Below the pieces are notes generated by a model that was given only the letters and a program-made list of their open reading frames with translations, had not been told where the DNA came from and did no database searches. The position numbers and the translations under genes are program-made. A stretch of 64,000 nucleotides of DNA from Paraburkholderia lycopersici (GTDB lineage Bacteria; Pseudomonadota; Gammaproteobacteria; Burkholderiales; Burkholderiaceae): positions 124,001 to 188,000 of the forward strand of contig NZ_FMYQ01000006.1 in assembly GCF_900096975.1 (NCBI RefSeq), written 5' to 3'. Positions 44,042 to 55,359 of the stretch are shown piece after piece. Numbering within the stretch: the first letter of the stretch is position 1; each line of letters begins with the position of its first letter.

Positions 44042-46999
44042 TTACAGCGTACGCGCGACTTCGGTGATCTCGAAGACTTCGAACTGGTCGCCTTCGACGA
44101 TGTCGTTGAAGTTCTTGATCGACATACCGCACTCGAAGCCTTGCTTGACTTCCTTGACGTCGTCCTTGAAACGCTTGAGCGAGTCGAGTTCGCCGGTGTG
44201 AATGACCACGTTGTTGCGCAGCACGCGCACCGACGACGAACGCTTGACGACACCGTCCGTGACCATACAGCCCGCCACCGCGCCGACCTTCGGCACCTTG
44301 AACACCTGGCGCACTTCGACCATGCCCGTGATGACTTCGCGCTTCTCCGGCGCCAGCATGCCCGACATCGCCGCCTTCACCTCATCCACTGCGTCGTAGA
44401 TGATGTTGTAGTAGCGGATGTCCACGCCGTTGGTCTCGGCCAGCTTGCGCGCCAGAGCATCGGCACGCGTGTTGAAGCCGATGATGACCGCCTTCGAAGC
44501 CGTTGCGAGGTTGACGTCGCTTTCGCTGATACCGCCCACCGCGGCGTGCACGATCTGCACGCGCACTTCGCTCGTCGAGAGCTTGAGGAGCGCGTGAACC
44601 AGCGCTTCCTGCGAGCCCTGCACATCGGCCTTGACGATGAGCGGCAGGTTTTGCACTTCGCCTTCGCCCATCTGCTCGAGCATGTTCTCGAGCTTCGCGG
44701 CCTGCTGTTTCGCGAGCTTGACGTCGCGGAACTTGCCTTGACGGAACATCGCGATTTCGCGCGCCTTGCGTTCGTCCGGCAGGACGATGACTTCTTCGCC
44801 GGCGCCCGGCACTTCCGAAAGACCCTGGATCTCGACCGGAATCGACGGGCCTGCTTCCTTGGTGGGCTTGCCGGTTTCGTCGAGCATGGCGCGCACGCGG
44901 CCATAAGCCGTGCCCGCGAGCACCACGTCGCCGCGATTGAGCGTGCCCGACTGCACGAGCACGGTCGCGACCGGGCCCTTGCCTTTGTCGAGCTTCGCTT
45001 CGATGACGAGGCCCTTGGCCGGGGCTTCGACCGGTGCCGTCAGTTCCAGCACTTCGGCCTGCAGCAGCACGTTTTCGAGCAGCTCGTCGATGCCCGCGCC
45101 AGTCTTCGCCGATACCGGCACGAACGGCGAGTCGCCGCCGTACTCTTCCGGCACGACGCCTTCCGCGACGAGTTCCTGCTTCACGCGCTCGGGGTTCGCA
45201 TCGGGCTTGTCGATCTTGTTGATCGCCACGACGAGCGGCACGCCCGCCGCCTTCGCGTGCGAGATCGCTTCCTTCGTCTGCGGCATCACGCCGTCGTCGG
45301 CCGCGACCACCAGAATGACGATGTCCGTTGCCTTCGCACCGCGCGCACGCATGGCCGTGAAGGCCTCGTGGCCCGGCGTGTCGAGGAACGTGATGACGCC
45401 GCGCGGCGTTTCGACGTGGTAGGCGCCGATGTGCTGCGTAATGCCGCCCGCTTCGCCCGCTGCCACCTTGGCGCGGCGGATGTAGTCGAGCAGCGAAGTC
45501 TTGCCGTGGTCGACGTGACCCATGACGGTGACGACCGGCGGACGCGGCAGTTGCTCAGCGTCCGTGGCCGTGGCCTGGCCTTCGACCAGCAGCGCCTCCG
45601 GATCGTCGAGCTTCGCGGCAACCGCACGGTGGCCGAGTTCCTCGACGATGATCATCGCCGTTTCCTGGTCGAGCATCTGGTTGATGGTGACCATCTGGCC
45701 CATCTTCATCATCACCTTGATGACTTCCGAGGCCTTCACGGACATCTTGTGCGCGAGGTCGGCCACGGTGATGGTTTCCGGCACGTGCACTTCACGCACG
45801 ATCGGTTCGGTCGGCGCCTGGAACGTCGAGGCGTCCTGGTGACGGCCGCGACCCTTCGGGCCGCCCCGCCAGCCGCGGTCCACGCCGCCCGACGAGTCGC
45901 CGCGCGTCTTGATGCCGCGACGCTTGGCTGCGTCGTCCTGCCAGCCGCCCTTGCCTGCGCCCGGCTTCTTGTTGCGGTCGCCCGCGCCCGCACCCGGCGC
46001 GCTCGTCGACGGCGCTGCGGCCGTGGCGGGCTTCTTCGCCGCGGCGCCGGCACCGGCCGCCGGACGCGCTGCTGCACCTTCCGGACGCGCCGGCTTGTGC
46101 AGCGTGCCCTTGGCTTCTGCGGGCTTGGGCGGCTCGACGGGCTTGGGCGGCTCGGGCGCCTTCACCTGTGCCTTGCGCGGCGTGTTCATCATTTCGCGAA
46201 TCGCGCGCGCTTCGGCCTCGGCGGCCGCGCGGCGGCGAGCGATCTCTTCCTGTTCCTTCTGCGCCTTTTCGGCGGCTTCGCGCGCAGCGGCTTCGGCCTT
46301 CTGGGCCGCTTCGCGCTGCGCGGCGCGCTCGGCGGCGGCGCGCTGTTCGTCTTGCTGGTCCTGCTCTTGCTTCACTTCTTTCGCTTCCGCCTCGGCGTTG
46401 CGCTGCGCCGCCACAGCCTGGGCGGCGAGCTCGCGAGCAGCGGCCTCGGCCGCTGCCTTCTTCTTTTCTGCTTCTTCCTCGGCGCGGCGACGCTCGGCCT
46501 CGGCGGCCTCTTCGCGTGCGCGGCGCTCGGACTCCTCGCGCGCCAGAAGCTCCTGACGCTCCTTGAGTTCCTGGGCCTGAAGCTCGAGCAGCTCGGCCTC
46601 GCGGCGCGCTTCTTCCTCGCGACGCTGCAGCTCCGCTTCTTCGGCGGCAGCGGCTGCGTCGGTCGCATGATTCGATGCCTCCGCCTGGTCGGCGGACTCG
46701 TCGCGGCGGACGAACGTGCGCTTCTTGCGCACCTCGACCTGAATGGTGCGAGCCTTACCCGTCGCGTCGGACTGCTTGATCTCCGACGTATGCCGGCGCG
46801 TCAGCGTGATCTTGCGCTTGTCCGCGTCGGTCGAGCCGTGCGACTTGCGCAAGTGGTCGAGCAGACGCGCCTTGTCGGTTTCCGACAAGGCATCGTCCTC
46901 GCTCGCTTTCTGGACGCCCGCCGCCTGCAGCTGCTCCAGCAGCACGCCTGCAGGCATTTTCAGTTCCGCGGCAAATTGGGCTACGTTGTTACTCGCCAT
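44042..46999 (-). CDS. infB: Translation initiation factor IF-2
   Basis: IF-2 is the GTPase that brings initiator tRNA to the 30S subunit and promotes subunit joining. The 985-residue protein has an IF2_N domain (about residues 1-55), a long linker rich in Glu, Arg and Ala with coiled-coil character (about residues 110-280), and a Lys/Pro/Gly-rich stretch. Next is a second N-terminal module near residue 395 ([25 protein letters not shown]), the G domain with G1 GHVDHGKT near residues 491-498, G3 DTPGHEAF and G4 NKIDKP, and the C-terminal domains ending [18 protein letters not shown]. It lies 154 bp after nusA. Confidence 0.97.
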   Translation of the reverse strand: MASNNVAQFAAELKMPAGVLLEQLQAAGVQKASEDDALSETDKARLLDHLRKSHGSTDADKRKITLTRRHTSEIKQSDATGKARTIQVEVRKKRTFVRRDESADQAEASNHATDAAAAAEEAELQRREEEARREAELLELQAQELKERQELLAREESERRAREEAAEAERRRAEEEAEKKKAAAEAAARELAAQAVAAQRNAEAEAKEVKQEQDQQDEQRAAAERAAQREAAQKAEAAAREAAEKAQKEQEEIARRRAAAEAEARAIREMMNTPRKAQVKAPEPPKPVEPPKPAEAKGTLHKPARPEGAAARPAAGAGAAAKKPATAAAPSTSAPGAGAGDRNKKPGAGKGGWQDDAAKRRGIKTRGDSSGGVDRGWRGGPKGRGRHQDASTFQAPTEPIVREVHVPETITVADLAHKMSVKASEVIKVMMKMGQMVTINQMLDQETAMIIVEELGHRAVAAKLDDPEALLVEGQATATDAEQLPRPPVVTVMGHVDHGKTSLLDYIRRAKVAAGEAGGITQHIGAYHVETPRGVITFLDTPGHEAFTAMRARGAKATDIVILVVAADDGVMPQTKEAISHAKAAGVPLVVAINKIDKPDANPERVKQELVAEGVVPEEYGGDSPFVPVSAKTGAGIDELLENVLLQAEVLELTAPVEAPAKGLVIEAKLDKGKGPVATVLVQSGTLNRGDVVLAGTAYGRVRAMLDETGKPTKEAGPSIPVEIQGLSEVPGAGEEVIVLPDERKAREIAMFRQGKFRDVKLAKQQAAKLENMLEQMGEGEVQNLPLIVKADVQGSQEALVHALLKLSTSEVRVQIVHAAVGGISESDVNLATASKAVIIGFNTRADALARKLAETNGVDIRYYNIIYDAVDEVKAAMSGMLAPEKREVITGMVEVRQVFKVPKVGAVAGCMVTDGVVKRSSSVRVLRNNVVIHTGELDSLKRFKDDVKEVKQGFECGMSIKNFNDIVEGDQFEVFEITEVARTL

Positions 47000-47153
47000 T
47001 CATTCCTCTTAATGCAAGGACCGATTCCTTGCGGTTGACATCGGTTCATGCGGCCCTGCGTGCCCCGCTCACAGGCGGGGCGGCCGCGATCAGATCAGTG
47101 GGTCATGGTCGCTTCCTGCTCGTCGCGCCCTGGTGCCGTTTCCCGTTGCCGGG

Positions 47154-48629
47154 TTACTGGAACCAGTGCTCACGTGCCTTCATGATCAACGCCTTGGCGG
47201 CGTCCTCTTCCATTCCCGTCATTTCGACCAGCTCGTCCACGGCCAGCTCGGCGAGCTCGTCGCGGGTGTGAACTTCGTGCTGCGCGAGTTTCGCAAGCAG
47301 ATCCGGGTCCATGCCGTCCAGACTCTTCAGGTCCAGCGCGGCGCTTTCCACCTTCTCCTCGTTCGCGATGGCCTGCGTGAGCAGCGCGTCGCGTGCGCGG
47401 TTGCGCAGCTCGTGCACGGTGTCCTCGTCGAACGCCTCGATTTCCAGCATTTCGTTGAGCGGCACGTAGGCGATCTCTTCGAGGCTCGTGAAGCCTTCGT
47501 CGATCAGGATGTCGGCGACTTCTTCGTCCACGTCGAGGCGCGCCATGAACAGGTCGCGCAGCACCGTGCGCTCCTGATTCTGCTTCTGCGCGGATTCGTC
47601 CGGCGTCATGATGTTGATCTGCCAGCCGGTCAGCTCGCTGGCAAGACGCACGTTCTGGCCGCTACGGCCGATCGCGACCGCGAGTTCGCTTTCGTCGACC
47701 ACGACGTCCATCGAGTGCTTTTCCTCGTCGACGACGATCGACTGCACGGCAGCCGGCGCGAGCGCGCCGATCACGAACTGGGCGGGATCTTCCGACCATA
47801 GCACGATGTCGACGTTTTCGCCACCGAGCTCGTTGCGCACGGCCTGCACGCGCGAACCGCGGATGCCGACGCAGGTGCCGATCGGGTCGATCCGCTTGTC
47901 GTATGCCACCACGCCGATCTTGGCGCGCACGCCCGGATCGCGCGCCGCCGCCTTGATCTCGAGAAGGCCCTGCTCGATTTCGGGCACTTCCATTTCGAAG
48001 AGTTTCATCAGGAACTCGGGCGCCGTGCGCGAGAGTTCGATCTGCGGACCGCGCGCGGTGCGGTCGACCTTGGCAATCCAGGCGCGCACGCGGTCGCCCA
48101 CGCGCAGGTTTTCCTTCGGAATCAGCTGGTCGCGGCGCAGCAACGCTTCGACGCGGCCCGATTCGACGATGAAGTTGCCCTTGTCCATGCGCTTGACCGT
48201 GCCGGTCATGATGCTTTCGCCGCGCTCGAGGAAGTCGTTGAGGATCTGCTCGCGCTCGGCGTCGCGCACCTTCTGCAGGATCACCTGCTTGGCGGCCTGC
48301 GCGCCGATGCGGCCGAATTCCACCGAAGGCACCGACTGCTCGATGAAGCCGTCGATCTGCGCTTCCGGATCCTGCTCGCGTGCCTCGAACAGCAGGATTT
48401 CCTGGTCCGGTTCCTGCAGGCCCGCCTCGTCCGGCACGACGCGCCAGCGGCGGAACGTTTCGTGCTCGCCGCTTTCGCGGTCGATATGCACGCGGATATC
48501 CGCATCCTCGTCGAAGAGTTTCTTGGAGGCCGACGCAAGCGCCGCTTCAAGGGCGGCGAACACCACGTCCTTGTCGACATTCTTCTCGCGTGCCAGCGCA
48601 TCCACCAGCATCAACACTTCGCGACTCAT
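47154..48629 (-). CDS. nusA: Transcription termination/antitermination factor NusA
   Basis: NusA binds RNA polymerase and nascent RNA and modulates pausing, termination and antitermination. The 491-residue protein has an N-terminal RNAP-binding domain (about residues 1-130), an S1 domain (about residues 135-200, [14 protein letters not shown]), two KH domains ([22 protein letters not shown] and [18 protein letters not shown]), and two C-terminal acidic repeats with helix-hairpin-helix pattern. Two such repeats are usual in gamma- and betaproteobacteria. Its ATG overlaps the rimP stop by 4 bp (ATGA), so the two are coupled. Confidence 0.97.
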   Translation of the reverse strand: MSREVLMLVDALAREKNVDKDVVFAALEAALASASKKLFDEDADIRVHIDRESGEHETFRRWRVVPDEAGLQEPDQEILLFEAREQDPEAQIDGFIEQSVPSVEFGRIGAQAAKQVILQKVRDAEREQILNDFLERGESIMTGTVKRMDKGNFIVESGRVEALLRRDQLIPKENLRVGDRVRAWIAKVDRTARGPQIELSRTAPEFLMKLFEMEVPEIEQGLLEIKAAARDPGVRAKIGVVAYDKRIDPIGTCVGIRGSRVQAVRNELGGENVDIVLWSEDPAQFVIGALAPAAVQSIVVDEEKHSMDVVVDESELAVAIGRSGQNVRLASELTGWQINIMTPDESAQKQNQERTVLRDLFMARLDVDEEVADILIDEGFTSLEEIAYVPLNEMLEIEAFDEDTVHELRNRARDALLTQAIANEEKVESAALDLKSLDGMDPDLLAKLAQHEVHTRDELAELAVDELVEMTGMEEDAAKALIMKAREHWFQ

Positions 48630-49084
48630 TGTTTGCGGCTCCTAAAGTCAACTTTGGGGATAAGGCGTGCTTTGTCGATGTCCGCGAGCGTGAAATCGAG
48701 CATCGCAGGACCCGCCTTCCCTTCGAATTCCAGACCGATGGTCTCGCCCTCGGGAGCATGCACGATGCCCCGGTACGATTTCCGTCCGTCCAATGGCTTT
48801 TTCAGCGTGATTACCGCTTCGCAGCCTGCGAAGCGTTCGAAGTCCGCCAGTTTTTTCAGCGGACGGTCGAGACCCGGCGACGAAACTTCGAGTCGCTCGT
48901 AGTCGATGTTCTCGACCGTCAGAACGTGCTGCAGCTGACGCGTGACCTTCTCGCAGTCCTCGATCGCGATACCCGCGGGCTGATCGATATAGATGGTCAG
49001 CATGCCGCGCCCGGTGCGCTCGAGGTCGACCAGCTCGTAACCGAGCCCGGTAACCGTGGTTTCAATCAGTTCCGTCAGTTGCAC
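48626..49084 (-). CDS. rimP: Ribosome maturation factor RimP
   Basis: RimP assists 30S subunit assembly. The 152-residue protein has the N-terminal domain with [21 protein letters not shown] and [18 protein letters not shown], the motif [19 protein letters not shown], and a C-terminal Sm-like domain ending [13 protein letters not shown]. The start is a GTG at 49084: it has GGAG about 9 bp upstream and begins the conserved N terminus. The frame is open to 49324 but the upstream residues are not family-like. It is the first gene of the rimP-nusA-infB-rbfA-truB block and has a leader of about 300 nt. Confidence 0.95.
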   Translation of the reverse strand: MQLTELIETTVTGLGYELVDLERTGRGMLTIYIDQPAGIAIEDCEKVTRQLQHVLTVENIDYERLEVSSPGLDRPLKKLADFERFAGCEAVITLKKPLDGRKSYRGIVHAPEGETIGLEFEGKAGPAMLDFTLADIDKARLIPKVDFRSRKQ

Positions 49085-49290
49085 AATGCCCACTCCAGAT
49101 GTTCGCGCAGCGGGCCGGCAACTTCCTTCGCTCGAATACGTGCTTCGCTCGGGATTCGCGGGCCGCGCGCCAGGTGAGCGCGCGCGCTTCTCACCTACCT
49201 GCCCCACGATGACGAACGACCCGGCGCCCCCCAAAATCGACAATGCCGAGCGCGAAGCGTCGGCATTGGTCGGCATCATTCGGGGCAAAC

Positions 49291-49319
49291 CAAAAAAAAA
49301 TGGGCGAAACGCCCATCTT
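49291..49319 (-). terminator. Hairpin with U-run in the rimP leader
   Basis: On the minus strand GATGGGCG/CGCCCAT form a stem followed by ten T residues, a textbook intrinsic terminator. It lies about 210 bp upstream of rimP and about 65 bp downstream of the candidate promoter. It may end transcripts from rluB, or act as an attenuator for the rimP-nusA-infB operon, or both. Confidence 0.8.
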
Positions 49320-49382
49320 CTCACTTAGCCAGGTGGTCGCACCTGGGGCGCAAATAATAGCCGCACGCCCAGCGACTTTGTG

Positions 49383-49412
49383 ATTCTAGCCTTTTTTGAA
49401 CATTAACGCAAA
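49383..49412 (-). promoter_or_regulatory. Candidate promoter of rimP operon
   Basis: On the minus strand TAGAAT (49388-49383) has TTTGCG (49412-49407) 18 bp upstream. A better -35 hexamer, TTGACC (49423-49418), is too far away for this -10. The start point would be close to 49375, which places the leader hairpin within the transcript. Confidence 0.4.
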
Positions 49413-49611
49413 TCACCGGTCAAGGCCGGGCGGCCTTTTGCCGTTAATTACGGGCTCCTGACGCATGGGCTTGCCGAGGCTATTTTCGACCGTTTCGCAT
49501 GTTAATCAGCGTGCATCCGGGACTGCGGAAACAGCGGAGAGCGCACAAGCCCGCGGCTGTAAAACTGACGACGCCCGCCGAAGGAAGCGACAGGGCGTCG
49601 AGCCTCGCATA

Positions 49612-51399
49612 TCAATGACCGCGAGTGCGGTTGCGTGGCGCGCCACGTTGGCCGCCACGGCTGTTGCCGCCCGCTCGGTTGCCATTGGCGTTGGCATTGC
49701 CGCCATTGCCGGGACCGCCCCGGCGATTGCCGTTGGCGTTGGCGTTGCCGCCCGCGCGCTTGCCCGCACCGGGAGCCCGGTTGCCGTCGACCTCGCGGCC
49801 GCCGGCGCGGTTGCTGCCGCGGCCGCCGAAACCGGAGCCCGCGCCGAAATTGCCGTGGCCGACACCCGCGCCGCCGCCAAAGCCGCCCGCCGCGCCGCGC
49901 CGCGCCTGGCGCGGCTGGTTCATCGCGCCATGGGAGCTCAGCACGGGTTCGCGGTTGATGAAGCCCATTGACGTCTGCATCGGATCGGGCTGACGGCGAT
50001 CCTGCTCCTTGCCGCGGCCACCGCCCTTCTCCTCGGTCGGCGCCTTCAGACCCACCGCGGCCATCAGGCTGCGGACCTGGTTGTCCTCGAGTTCTTCCCA
50101 ACGGCCGCGCTTGAGCCCCTTGGGCAGCGCGATCGGACCGTGGCGCGTGCGAATGAGGCGGCTCACCATCAGGCCGACCGCTTCGAACATGCGGCGCACT
50201 TCGCGGTTGCGACCCTCGGCCAGCGCGACGTGATACCAGTGATTCGTGCCCTCGCCGCCGCCGTCGCGCAGGCGCAGGAAGTTCGCCGGGCCGTCCTCGA
50301 GCTCGACGCCCTTGAGCAGCTTCTGACGATTCGCCTCGCTGAGCTCGCCCACCACGCGCACCGCATATTCGCGCTCAACGCTGTAGCGAGGGTGCATGAA
50401 GCGGTTCGCCAAATCGCCCGAGGTCGTGAGCATCAGGAGACCTTCGGTGTTGAAGTCCAGACGGCCGACGGCCAGCCACTTCGCCGTTTTCATGGGCGGC
50501 AGGCGGTCGAACACCGAGGGGCGGCCTTCCGGGTCAGCATGGCTGACGATTTCGCCTGCGGGCTTGTGATAGATCAACACGCGCGGCGGCTTGTTCGGCA
50601 GCTTGCGCTTGATCGGTTTGCCGTTGATGCGAACCTGGTCCGTCGGCAGGATGCGCTGACCAATGTGAGCGGGCTCTCCGTTCACCGAAACGCGCCCGGC
50701 GATGATCAACTCTTCCATGTCGCGGCGCGAGCCCATGCCCGCGTCCGCCAGCACCTTGTGCAGCTTCGGCGCGTCGTCGTCCGGGCTCAGCACGCGCTTG
50801 GGCTGCTGGGTACGGCCGCGGCGCAGCATCGGCGCGCGCACGCCGGAGCCGGCGCCGTTGTCGGCGTCGAAGGCCGGCGAAGTGACGTAGAGGAACAAAT
50901 CGTCCTGAGCAGCGGAGTCGCCGCCCGCTGCCGGCTGCCCTTCGGGGCGGCTCTGAGCCTTCTGGCGCTTGCCCGCGCCCTGCTGGCGCTCGCCGCGCTT
51001 CTCACCGCGCCTCTCACCTTGCCGCTCGCCCGGACCGGCTCCGGCCGCGTTCTGGCGCCGGCCCGCCTTATTCGCGCCCGAATCCTTGCGCGGCGCACGC
51101 CCCTGCGGAGCAGCTTCGCCATCCGGCGGCGTTTCCGTGGCGGCGACGACGGTCACCGCCGAAGCATCGGCGCCTTCGACGGCCTTCGCCTTCGCGCCGG
51201 CGCGGCGGCGCGCGATCAGGCTGCGCGGTCCCCGGCGCAGGCCGCGGCGCGGCCGCTCTTCGCCCTCGCCGCCGTGAGCTGGCGCGCCCGGGGCATTGCC
51301 TTCGACCTGCGCGGCGCGCGTGTCGTCGTCGCGCGCGGAAGTCGCGCGGCGCGCGGATTCGGACGCGTCGGTCGAATCGGTGTCGTGGATATCAGTCAA
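49612..51399 (-). CDS. rluB: 23S rRNA pseudouridine(2605) synthase RluB, extended
   Basis: RluB modifies 23S rRNA at the position equivalent to U2605. The 595-residue protein is about twice the length of E. coli RluB (291). The core (about residues 210-455) has an S4 domain ([21 protein letters not shown]) and the catalytic domain with the active-site Asp in [13 protein letters not shown]. It is flanked by an N-terminal charged, Gly/Arg-rich tail of about 205 residues ([15 protein letters not shown]) and a C-terminal Gly/Asn/Arg-rich tail of about 130 residues that includes repeats of the GNANANGN type. Such tails are common in Burkholderia. It starts 63 bp after scpB. Confidence 0.93.
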   Translation of the reverse strand: MTDIHDTDSTDASESARRATSARDDDTRAAQVEGNAPGAPAHGGEGEERPRRGLRRGPRSLIARRRAGAKAKAVEGADASAVTVVAATETPPDGEAAPQGRAPRKDSGANKAGRRQNAAGAGPGERQGERRGEKRGERQQGAGKRQKAQSRPEGQPAAGGDSAAQDDLFLYVTSPAFDADNGAGSGVRAPMLRRGRTQQPKRVLSPDDDAPKLHKVLADAGMGSRRDMEELIIAGRVSVNGEPAHIGQRILPTDQVRINGKPIKRKLPNKPPRVLIYHKPAGEIVSHADPEGRPSVFDRLPPMKTAKWLAVGRLDFNTEGLLMLTTSGDLANRFMHPRYSVEREYAVRVVGELSEANRQKLLKGVELEDGPANFLRLRDGGGEGTNHWYHVALAEGRNREVRRMFEAVGLMVSRLIRTRHGPIALPKGLKRGRWEELEDNQVRSLMAAVGLKAPTEEKGGGRGKEQDRRQPDPMQTSMGFINREPVLSSHGAMNQPRQARRGAAGGFGGGAGVGHGNFGAGSGFGGRGSNRAGGREVDGNRAPGAGKRAGGNANANGNRRGGPGNGGNANANGNRAGGNSRGGQRGAPRNRTRGH

Positions 51400-51461
51400 A
51401 ACAACCTCAAAATGTCAGGTTGCGCGCCCGCTTGCGGGGCGCGTCAAAAAGGCTTGTTACT

Positions 51462-52391
51462 TCAGACGCCGCGTCGAGCGGCTTCGTTGTCCGTCGTCGA
51501 GACGGCGTCGTCCTGCGCCGCGTCGCGGCGCTCTTCATGTTCTTCGCCCGCCGTATCGGCATCATGCGCGGCTTCCTGCGCGTGAGCGTTCGGGGCAACC
51601 CCGTGTTCCGCGAGGCTTGCTTCATCATGTTGCATGGCATCGCCCGCGGAGCCGGCTGCGGCTGCAACGTTTGCGCCTGCCGCCTCTTGCGTTTCGCTCG
51701 CGGGCTGAGCAGACGTAACTTCTTCCCCCACCAATGCCGGCGCATCTTCCGCGCCTGCCACCACGGCTGCATTGGCTGCATTGGCCGCGTCGGGCTCGCC
51801 GTCCGCGACGTACTGCGCCGCTCCGCTATCGGGAAACTCGATCGCGTGCTGGGCAAGCAGTTGCTCGCCCAGCTGGCTCGACGGATCGTCGAGCGGCGGC
51901 AATTCGTCGAGCGACTTCAGGCCGAGATCGTCGAGGAACTCGCGCGTCGTCGCGTAAAGCGCCGGGCGACCCGGCACGTCGCGGTGACCGATCACTTCGA
52001 TCCAGTTGCGGTCTTCGAGCTGCTTGACGACCTGCGTGTTGACCGTGACGCCGCGAATTTCCTCGATGTCGCCGCGCGTGACCGGCTGCCGGTACGCGAT
52101 GATCGCGAGCGTTTCGAGGACCGCTCGCGAATAACGCGGCGGCTTTTCAGGGTGCAACCGGTCCAGGTAGGTCCGCATCGCCGGCTTGCTCTGAAAGCGC
52201 CAGCCCGACGCGAGCCCCACCAGCTCGACGCCGCGCCCGGACCATTCGTGCCGCAGGTCTTCGAGCAGGGTGCGGACCGTGTCCGCCGAAATGTCGTCGG
52301 CAAACAGTTTGCGCAGTTCGCCGATCTTGAGCGGCTCCTGCGTGCAGATCAATGCAGTCTCGAGGACGATTTTCGCCTCTTGGGTATTCAT
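51462..52391 (-). CDS. scpB: Segregation and condensation protein B
   Basis: ScpB is a winged-helix partner of the SMC-ScpA condensin that organises and segregates the chromosome. The 309-residue protein has two winged-helix domains in residues 1-180 ([42 protein letters not shown]; and [18 protein letters not shown]), which match the family. The C-terminal 130 residues are an Ala/Glu/Asp-rich acidic tail not found in short ScpB proteins. It lies upstream of rluB, the normal order. Confidence 0.95.
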   Translation of the reverse strand: MNTQEAKIVLETALICTQEPLKIGELRKLFADDISADTVRTLLEDLRHEWSGRGVELVGLASGWRFQSKPAMRTYLDRLHPEKPPRYSRAVLETLAIIAYRQPVTRGDIEEIRGVTVNTQVVKQLEDRNWIEVIGHRDVPGRPALYATTREFLDDLGLKSLDELPPLDDPSSQLGEQLLAQHAIEFPDSGAAQYVADGEPDAANAANAAVVAGAEDAPALVGEEVTSAQPASETQEAAGANVAAAAGSAGDAMQHDEASLAEHGVAPNAHAQEAAHDADTAGEEHEERRDAAQDDAVSTTDNEAARRGV

Positions 52392-52737
52392 GCAGCCAGG
52401 TCAGACCCTAAGTAAGGTAAATCAGGTTCAAGGAACCGGATCAGACAGACGAAAGACGATATGGAACTGGAGACGCGCTCGCCCGATTCTGATCGGTCAT
52501 ATTGATGGGAGCACGCACCGGGGGGCCGCTATACGACACACAAGCAGGCAAAGAGCCAGACCCAGCCGGACGGAGCAGCGAAATTCCCGTAAGGAATCGC
52601 TAGACTGAGCGCCATATTACGCAAAAACGCCGGGTGCGTAAAGACGCCTTCCGGCATGCGCGGACGCATTTCTCCCGGGCTGCGCCGCTGCTTTGCGTGC
52701 GCCGGCGATGCACCGGCAGCGCACCCTCAACGCACCC
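52392..52737. other. Intergenic region between scpB and aminotransferase
   Basis: This stretch shows no gene. An inverted repeat TTACGC/GCGTAA lies at about 52617-52641 without a T-run. The 11-bp sequence CGCACCCTCAA is repeated in tandem at about 52718-52740, ending at the stop codon of the aminotransferase gene. Confidence 0.4.
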
Positions 52738-53940
52738 TCAACGCGCGCCCACTGCCTCCAGGTAGCGCGCGAGGCGCTCGACACCCGCGTCGAGCCGCGC
52801 CGGATCGCACGCATAACACCAGCGAACGAAGCCTTCCCCTTGCGGTCCGAACGCGCTGCCTGGCGCGAGCCCGAGACCCACGTCGCGTACCAGCGCCTTG
52901 CATAGTTCGAGGCTCTTCTGCGCGCCCGCCAACCGGAAAAACAGATACATCGCGCCGCGCGGCACCTTCACGTCGACGCCAGGCAGCTTCGCGAGCGCCG
53001 CCGCGAGATGGTCGCGCGAAGCACGCAGATCGGCGACGAGCGCACGCGTGAACGGCTCGCCGTGCTCGACGGCGGCAATCCCGGCCTGCTGCACGAACGA
53101 CGGTGCACATGAGGTGTTGTACTCGATGAGCTTGCCGAGGTCGTCGGCCAAGGTGCGCGGCACGACCATCCAGCCGAGCCGCCAGCCGGTCATCAGCCAT
53201 GCCTTCGAGAACGAATTGACGCAGATGAGCCGCTCTTCGCGCGAGGCGATGTCGAGAAACGACGGCGCGGCGCGTTCGCCGGCGTCGCCGTAGTAAAGCC
53301 GCTCGTACACTTCGTCGGCGACGATCCAGATGCCGAGACGCCGGCAGTGCTCGAGCACCGCGCGCTGCTCGTCGCGCGTCATTACCCAGCCGGTCGGATT
53401 GTTCGGCGAGTTGATCGTCAGAAGCCGCGTGCCGGGCGTAAGCGCCGCCAGCAGCCGGTCGAGATCGAGCGTCCAGCCGCGCTCGCCGTAACCGAGCGAT
53501 ACCGTTTCGACCGTCGCGCCGAGAATCTTCGGGATCTCGACGAGGTTCGGCCAAAGCGGCGTCACCGCCACCACGCGATCGCCTGCGCCCACCACGAGTT
53601 GCGCCGCCAGCATCAGCGCGTTCACGCCGGCGCTCGTCACCGCGATGTTTTCGACCGGCGTTGCGCCGTGCAGCTGGCTCACGTAGCGCGCGAGCGATTC
53701 ACGCAGCGGCGCGATGCCGAGGTTGTGCGTGTAGAACGTATCGCCGCGCCCGAGCGCCTCGGCGGCCGCCTCGCGGATGAACGGCGGCGTCGCGCGGTCG
53801 GACTCGCCGAACCAGAACGGCAGCACGTCGGGAACGCCAAACCCGGCGTTCGCCACTTCGCGGATCTGCGAAGAGCGCAACGCGCGCACCGCTTCGCGCG
53901 GCAAGGAGACGGAGGACGACGGATCGAGATCGCTGCTCAT
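52738..53940 (-). CDS. PLP-dependent class I/II aminotransferase
   Basis: The 400-residue protein has the fold-type I pattern: GFGVPDVLPFWFGESD near the N terminus, the cofactor-contact motif INSPNNPTGWVM, the EVYERLYYGD segment, and the catalytic lysine in NSFSKAWLMTGWRLGW, then FVRWCYACDPARL near the end. It is probably an aspartate/aromatic-type aminotransferase; the true substrate cannot be read. I chose the Met at 53940, which has GGAA 6 bp before it. It lies about 100 bp downstream of a LysR-type regulator gene on the same strand, which may control it. Confidence 0.88.
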   Translation of the reverse strand: MSSDLDPSSSVSLPREAVRALRSSQIREVANAGFGVPDVLPFWFGESDRATPPFIREAAAEALGRGDTFYTHNLGIAPLRESLARYVSQLHGATPVENIAVTSAGVNALMLAAQLVVGAGDRVVAVTPLWPNLVEIPKILGATVETVSLGYGERGWTLDLDRLLAALTPGTRLLTINSPNNPTGWVMTRDEQRAVLEHCRRLGIWIVADEVYERLYYGDAGERAAPSFLDIASREERLICVNSFSKAWLMTGWRLGWMVVPRTLADDLGKLIEYNTSCAPSFVQQAGIAAVEHGEPFTRALVADLRASRDHLAAALAKLPGVDVKVPRGAMYLFFRLAGAQKSLELCKALVRDVGLGLAPGSAFGPQGEGFVRWCYACDPARLDAGVERLARYLEAVGAR

Positions 53941-54036
53941 CTGCATTTCCGGTAACACAGAATGTGGGAAAGCGTGAAGTGTAGCGCGCGGCCCGGCGCA
54001 ATGCCGGCCAGGCCCGCAATCCGCACACCGACGCCT

Positions 54037-54939
54037 TCAGCGCGGCGCATCGGGCCCGCCGTCGAGTTGACGGATCAGCGACCACACGGCCTCGGCGGCC
54101 GGCGAGAGCGAGCGGTCGCGCCGCCGCACGAGTTCGACCGTGCGTTCCGCACGCGGCACGAGCGGGCGCGCGAGCAACGCGGCGCCCGCCGGCACGGGCA
54201 ACGCGAGCCAGGGCAGCACGCTGATGCCCACACCCGCCTCGACGAGCCCGAAGACCGTGGCCGGATGGCCCAGCTCCTGCACCACGCGGGCACGCACGCC
54301 CTGTTCGCTCATCACGGCGTCGATGAGCGGGCGGCTGCCCGAGGCGTAGTCCAGCATCACGAGGCGTTCGCCATCGAGTTCCTTCCACGACACTTCTTCG
54401 CTGATCGCGAACGCGTGATCGGCGCGCACGACCACGCAGAACGAGTCCGTGGTCAGACACTGCGTTTCGAGATCCTCAGCGGCGAACGGCCCGATGATCA
54501 CCCCGAAGTCCACCTCGCCCGAGCGGATCTTGCGCACCACGTCGCTTTGCACGTCGTCGCGCAGGCCAAGCGTGATGTAAGGGAACTGCCGCCCGCAAGC
54601 GGCCACGACTTCGGGCATCAGCCGACAGGCGACCGTCGGGCTCGCCGCCACGACGACGCGCCCGCGCCGCTGCTCGCCGATCTCGCGTATCTCGCGCAAG
54701 GCGTCGTCGAGATCGTTGAGCAGGCGCGGAATGCTCGCAATGAGGTTCGCGCCGACATCGGTTAGCTGCACCTCACGCGTGGTGCGGTCGACGAGCTTCA
54801 CGCCGATCTCGGTTTCCAGTTCGCGCACGCAACGGCTCACCGCCGACTGCGTGAGTCCGATTTCGTCCCCTGCCCGGCTGAAGCTCTGCAGCCGGGCGAC
54901 CTCGATGAACACCCGTAGCTGCCGCAGCGTCACATTCAT
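54037..54939 (-). CDS. LysR-family transcriptional regulator
   Basis: This 300-residue protein has the LysR plan. The N-terminal helix-turn-helix is near residues 1-60 (LRQLRVFIEVARLQSFSRAGDEIGLTQSAVSRCVRELE), followed by a linker helix and a C-terminal periplasmic-binding-like effector domain starting near residue 90 (GRVVVAASPTVACRLMPEV). It resembles the CbsR/CysB-like group of catabolic regulators. The neighbour on its 3' side is the aminotransferase gene on the same strand. The target genes are not determined. Confidence 0.92.
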   Translation of the reverse strand: MNVTLRQLRVFIEVARLQSFSRAGDEIGLTQSAVSRCVRELETEIGVKLVDRTTREVQLTDVGANLIASIPRLLNDLDDALREIREIGEQRRGRVVVAASPTVACRLMPEVVAACGRQFPYITLGLRDDVQSDVVRKIRSGEVDFGVIIGPFAAEDLETQCLTTDSFCVVVRADHAFAISEEVSWKELDGERLVMLDYASGSRPLIDAVMSEQGVRARVVQELGHPATVFGLVEAGVGISVLPWLALPVPAGAALLARPLVPRAERTVELVRRRDRSLSPAAEAVWSLIRQLDGGPDAPR

Positions 54940-55359
54940 CTGCTCGCCTCATGAATCGTCTGATTTCATGCAATTTTATCCGGACGCGCTGCGTTCCGGG
55001 AATGCGAATGTCGGCGGCGATTATTCGCCGCAATGCAGCAATACGGCGCAAACGCACGTCTGACGGGCCTATTTGCACAAGATTGGTGATTCTCCCGATT
55101 TTCTCGTCAGGTGTTTTCGAGTCTTATACGCCCCTGGCAATCTCCCGCGCGGGCTTGGCGCCACGCGGCTTCAAGACGAGAACGCATGTGCTGGCACAGT
55201 TTTCGCATTAAGGCACGCACAGGTTCGATGGACGTCCCGGAAGCAGGCAATCCGGAACGAACCAGCCGGGCCCGCCGGTACCCCGGCATCCGGTCGGGAG
55301 TACATGAAGAGTGCGCAGCGCGGGGCAGCGCACCGGAGATAGCTTCGCTGAGGTGAAAC
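54940..55359. other. Intergenic region, LysR gene to transposase-like gene
   Basis: This 420-bp divergent region contains AT-rich sequence near 54965 that may hold the LysR promoter, and the leader of the transposase-like gene. I see no insertion-sequence end, inverted terminal repeat or target duplication, and no gene. Confidence 0.45.

Larger units (their letters stand above)
49085..49611. other. rimP operon leader and region after rluB
   Basis: The 527-bp region contains no gene. It includes a hairpin AAGGCC/GGCCTT (49421-49440) with T-run on the plus strand, a candidate rimP promoter, and a strong hairpin plus T-run between that promoter and rimP (both listed). A further inverted repeat GGTGAG/CTCACC lies at about 49167-49193, close to the rimP start. 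Confidence 0.6.

Noticed and set aside
49421..49440. Hairpin AAGGCC/GGCCTT with T-run on the plus strand
   Set aside because: It points in the plus direction where no gene ends, so I do not call it a functional terminator.
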